The notes under the pieces: generated by a model
Database searches by the model: none
Told to the model about the DNA's origin: nothing
Seen by the model: only the letters and a program-made list of their open reading frames with translations
Source of the DNA: Bacteroidales bacterium
GTDB lineage: Bacteria; Bacteroidota; Bacteroidia; Bacteroidales; DTU049
Reading direction: 5' to 3'
Assembly: GCA_016937255.1 (NCBI GenBank)
Contig: JAFGWG010000208.1
Coordinates: 1 to 33,704 of the forward strand
Length of the DNA stretch: 33,704 nt
Translations under genes and position numbers: made by a program
Shown here: piece after piece, positions 33,097-33,704 of the stretch
Position numbering within the stretch: the stretch's first letter is position 1
How the letters are laid out: each line of letters starts with the position of its first letter

Positions 33097-33704
33097 ATGC
33101 AAGACGACAAAGATCTGAGCAAGATGCTCCTGCCTGATTTAAAGAATCTGGCTACATCTTTAGGTATTAAAGGCGTTTCCACACTTCGAAAGCCACAGGT
33201 TATTGAATTGATTGAAGAAAAACGTCGTAAAGAATCTGCAAAAGATAATAAAGAAAATACCGATCAATCAAAATTGAAAAGACCAAGATTTCCGGCAGAC
33301 GAAAAGCACGTTAAGAATGATAGGCGCCATGAGCAGCCTCGTCAACCTGTTAGAAATGAGATTCCAGTAAAAAATGAATCAAAGCCGGTTGATAAAAACA
33401 TTCCGTTAAAAAATGCACCAGAGCAATCCGATAGAAATAAAATGGTATTGCCTCCAACCAGCAAAACAAATGAAAAGTTTGTTTCTAGAAATAAAAACGA
33501 CGATCGCAGCAATAGGCATGTTCAGAATCTTGATGAACAACAGAAAACACGAATTCATTCGCAAAAAAAGTATCCGCAAAATAGTCCTCAGCAAAATAAT
33601 ACGCAGCAGAATAATGCGCAGCAGAATAATGTTCAGCAGAATAATGTTCAGCAGAATAATGTTCAGCAGAATAATGTTCAGCAGAATAATCAGCAGCAAA
33701 ATAA
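33097..33704 (+). CDS. rho: Transcription termination factor Rho, N-terminal part with disordered insert
   Basis: The frame starts at ATG 33097 and runs 202 codons to the window edge without a stop. Residues 8-45 are the Rho N-terminal SAP-like domain (SKMLLPDLKNLATSLGIKG, then TLRKPQVIELIEEKRRK). From about residue 48 the sequence is low-complexity: first Lys/Asp/Arg/Pro-rich, then Gln/Asn-rich from about 163, made of tandem pentapeptides QQNNV. This fits the long disordered insert known between the N-terminal and RNA-binding domains of Bacteroidota Rho; in Bacteroides thetaiotaomicron such a region drives phase separation. The RNA-binding and ATPase domains lie beyond the edge, so identity rests on the N-terminal domain and the insert type. 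It follows rimO by 92 bases with its own -7 element. Confidence 0.85.
   Translation, partial: MQDDKDLSKMLLPDLKNLATSLGIKGVSTLRKPQVIELIEEKRRKESAKDNKENTDQSKLKRPRFPADEKHVKNDRRHEQPRQPVRNEIPVKNESKPVDKNIPLKNAPEQSDRNKMVLPPTSKTNEKFVSRNKNDDRSNRHVQNLDEQQKTRIHSQKKYPQNSPQQNNTQQNNAQQNNVQQNNVQQNNVQQNNVQQNNQQQN
33586..33704 (+). repeat. 15-bp in-frame tandem repeat encoding QQNNV-type pentapeptides
   Basis: Seven consecutive 15-base units of the form NNN-CAG-CAG-AAT-AAT start at 33586; the first codon of each varies (CCT, ACG, GCG, then GTT four times) and the first unit has CAA for the second Gln. A further partial unit runs off the window. The four GTT units are identical in DNA, a sign of recent expansion. 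The unit is a multiple of three, so copy-number change keeps the rho frame. Confidence 0.95.

Noticed and set aside
33406-33699. Minus-strand 97-codon frame with a repetitive Ile/Leu pattern resembling a membrane peptide
   Set aside because: It is the reverse-strand shadow of the CAG/AAT repeat in rho; the plus-strand frame has the Rho N-terminal domain and a start.

Overview
The window looks like a chromosomal segment of a Bacteroidota bacterium, most likely a Bacteroidales-like lineage with a type IX secretion system (T9SS). The evidence is AT-rich DNA, promoters of the Bacteroidota type (TAnnTTTG at -7, TTG/TTTG near -33), few Shine-Dalgarno sites, GldH, a PorE-like OmpA protein, three secreted proteins with T9SS type A C-terminal signals, and a Rho factor with a long disordered N-terminal insert. 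I see no rRNA, tRNA, CRISPR array, phage or transposase gene. No gene-free stretch exceeds 300 bases.

Layout. 1-317: 5' end of a secreted protein gene (minus), cut by the window edge. 483-1688: HI0933/BaiN-type flavoprotein. 1685-1774: a decayed copy of the last codons of the polyprenyl synthase gene found intact at 5597. Between these two direct copies lie a 14-repeat YCF48-type beta-propeller T9SS cargo, a CGGC-domain protein and a radical SAM enzyme. 5597-10783 (minus): RND-type exporter, glucose-1-phosphate thymidylyltransferase, NAD-dependent sugar epimerase/dehydratase and polyprenyl diphosphate synthase, an envelope-precursor group. 10904-15608: a lipoprotein, then an ECF sigma factor overlapping a protein that has one inner-membrane helix, a long disordered linker and a C-terminal outer-membrane barrel (the layout of dual membrane-spanning anti-sigma factors), then a PKD/SprB-repeat T9SS cargo.

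15661-20869 (minus) is the holB-ricT-gldH-pbp1A cluster, which joins replication, an Fe-S PSP1 protein, gliding/T9SS and peptidoglycan synthesis. 21055-25887 carries the PorE-like protein, a secreted C1B cysteine peptidase and a saccharopine dehydrogenase-family enzyme, with hairpin terminators after each block. 25949-30008 (minus) has an orphan T9SS cargo with a near-perfect promoter, and gcvP. 30082 to the end has a small membrane protein, ftsY, rimO and the start of rho, whose disordered insert contains a 15-bp tandem repeat encoding a Gln/Asn-rich pentapeptide.

The common theme is envelope biogenesis and protein export. The observations most worth following up are the sigma/dual-membrane anti-sigma pair, the Rho low-complexity domain, and the block of about 3.9 kb bracketed by two copies of the polyprenyl synthase 3' end, which contains the only canonical Shine-Dalgarno site noticed here. 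Most of the window is recognisable core genome. I found no clear case of an entirely new defence or mobile system.
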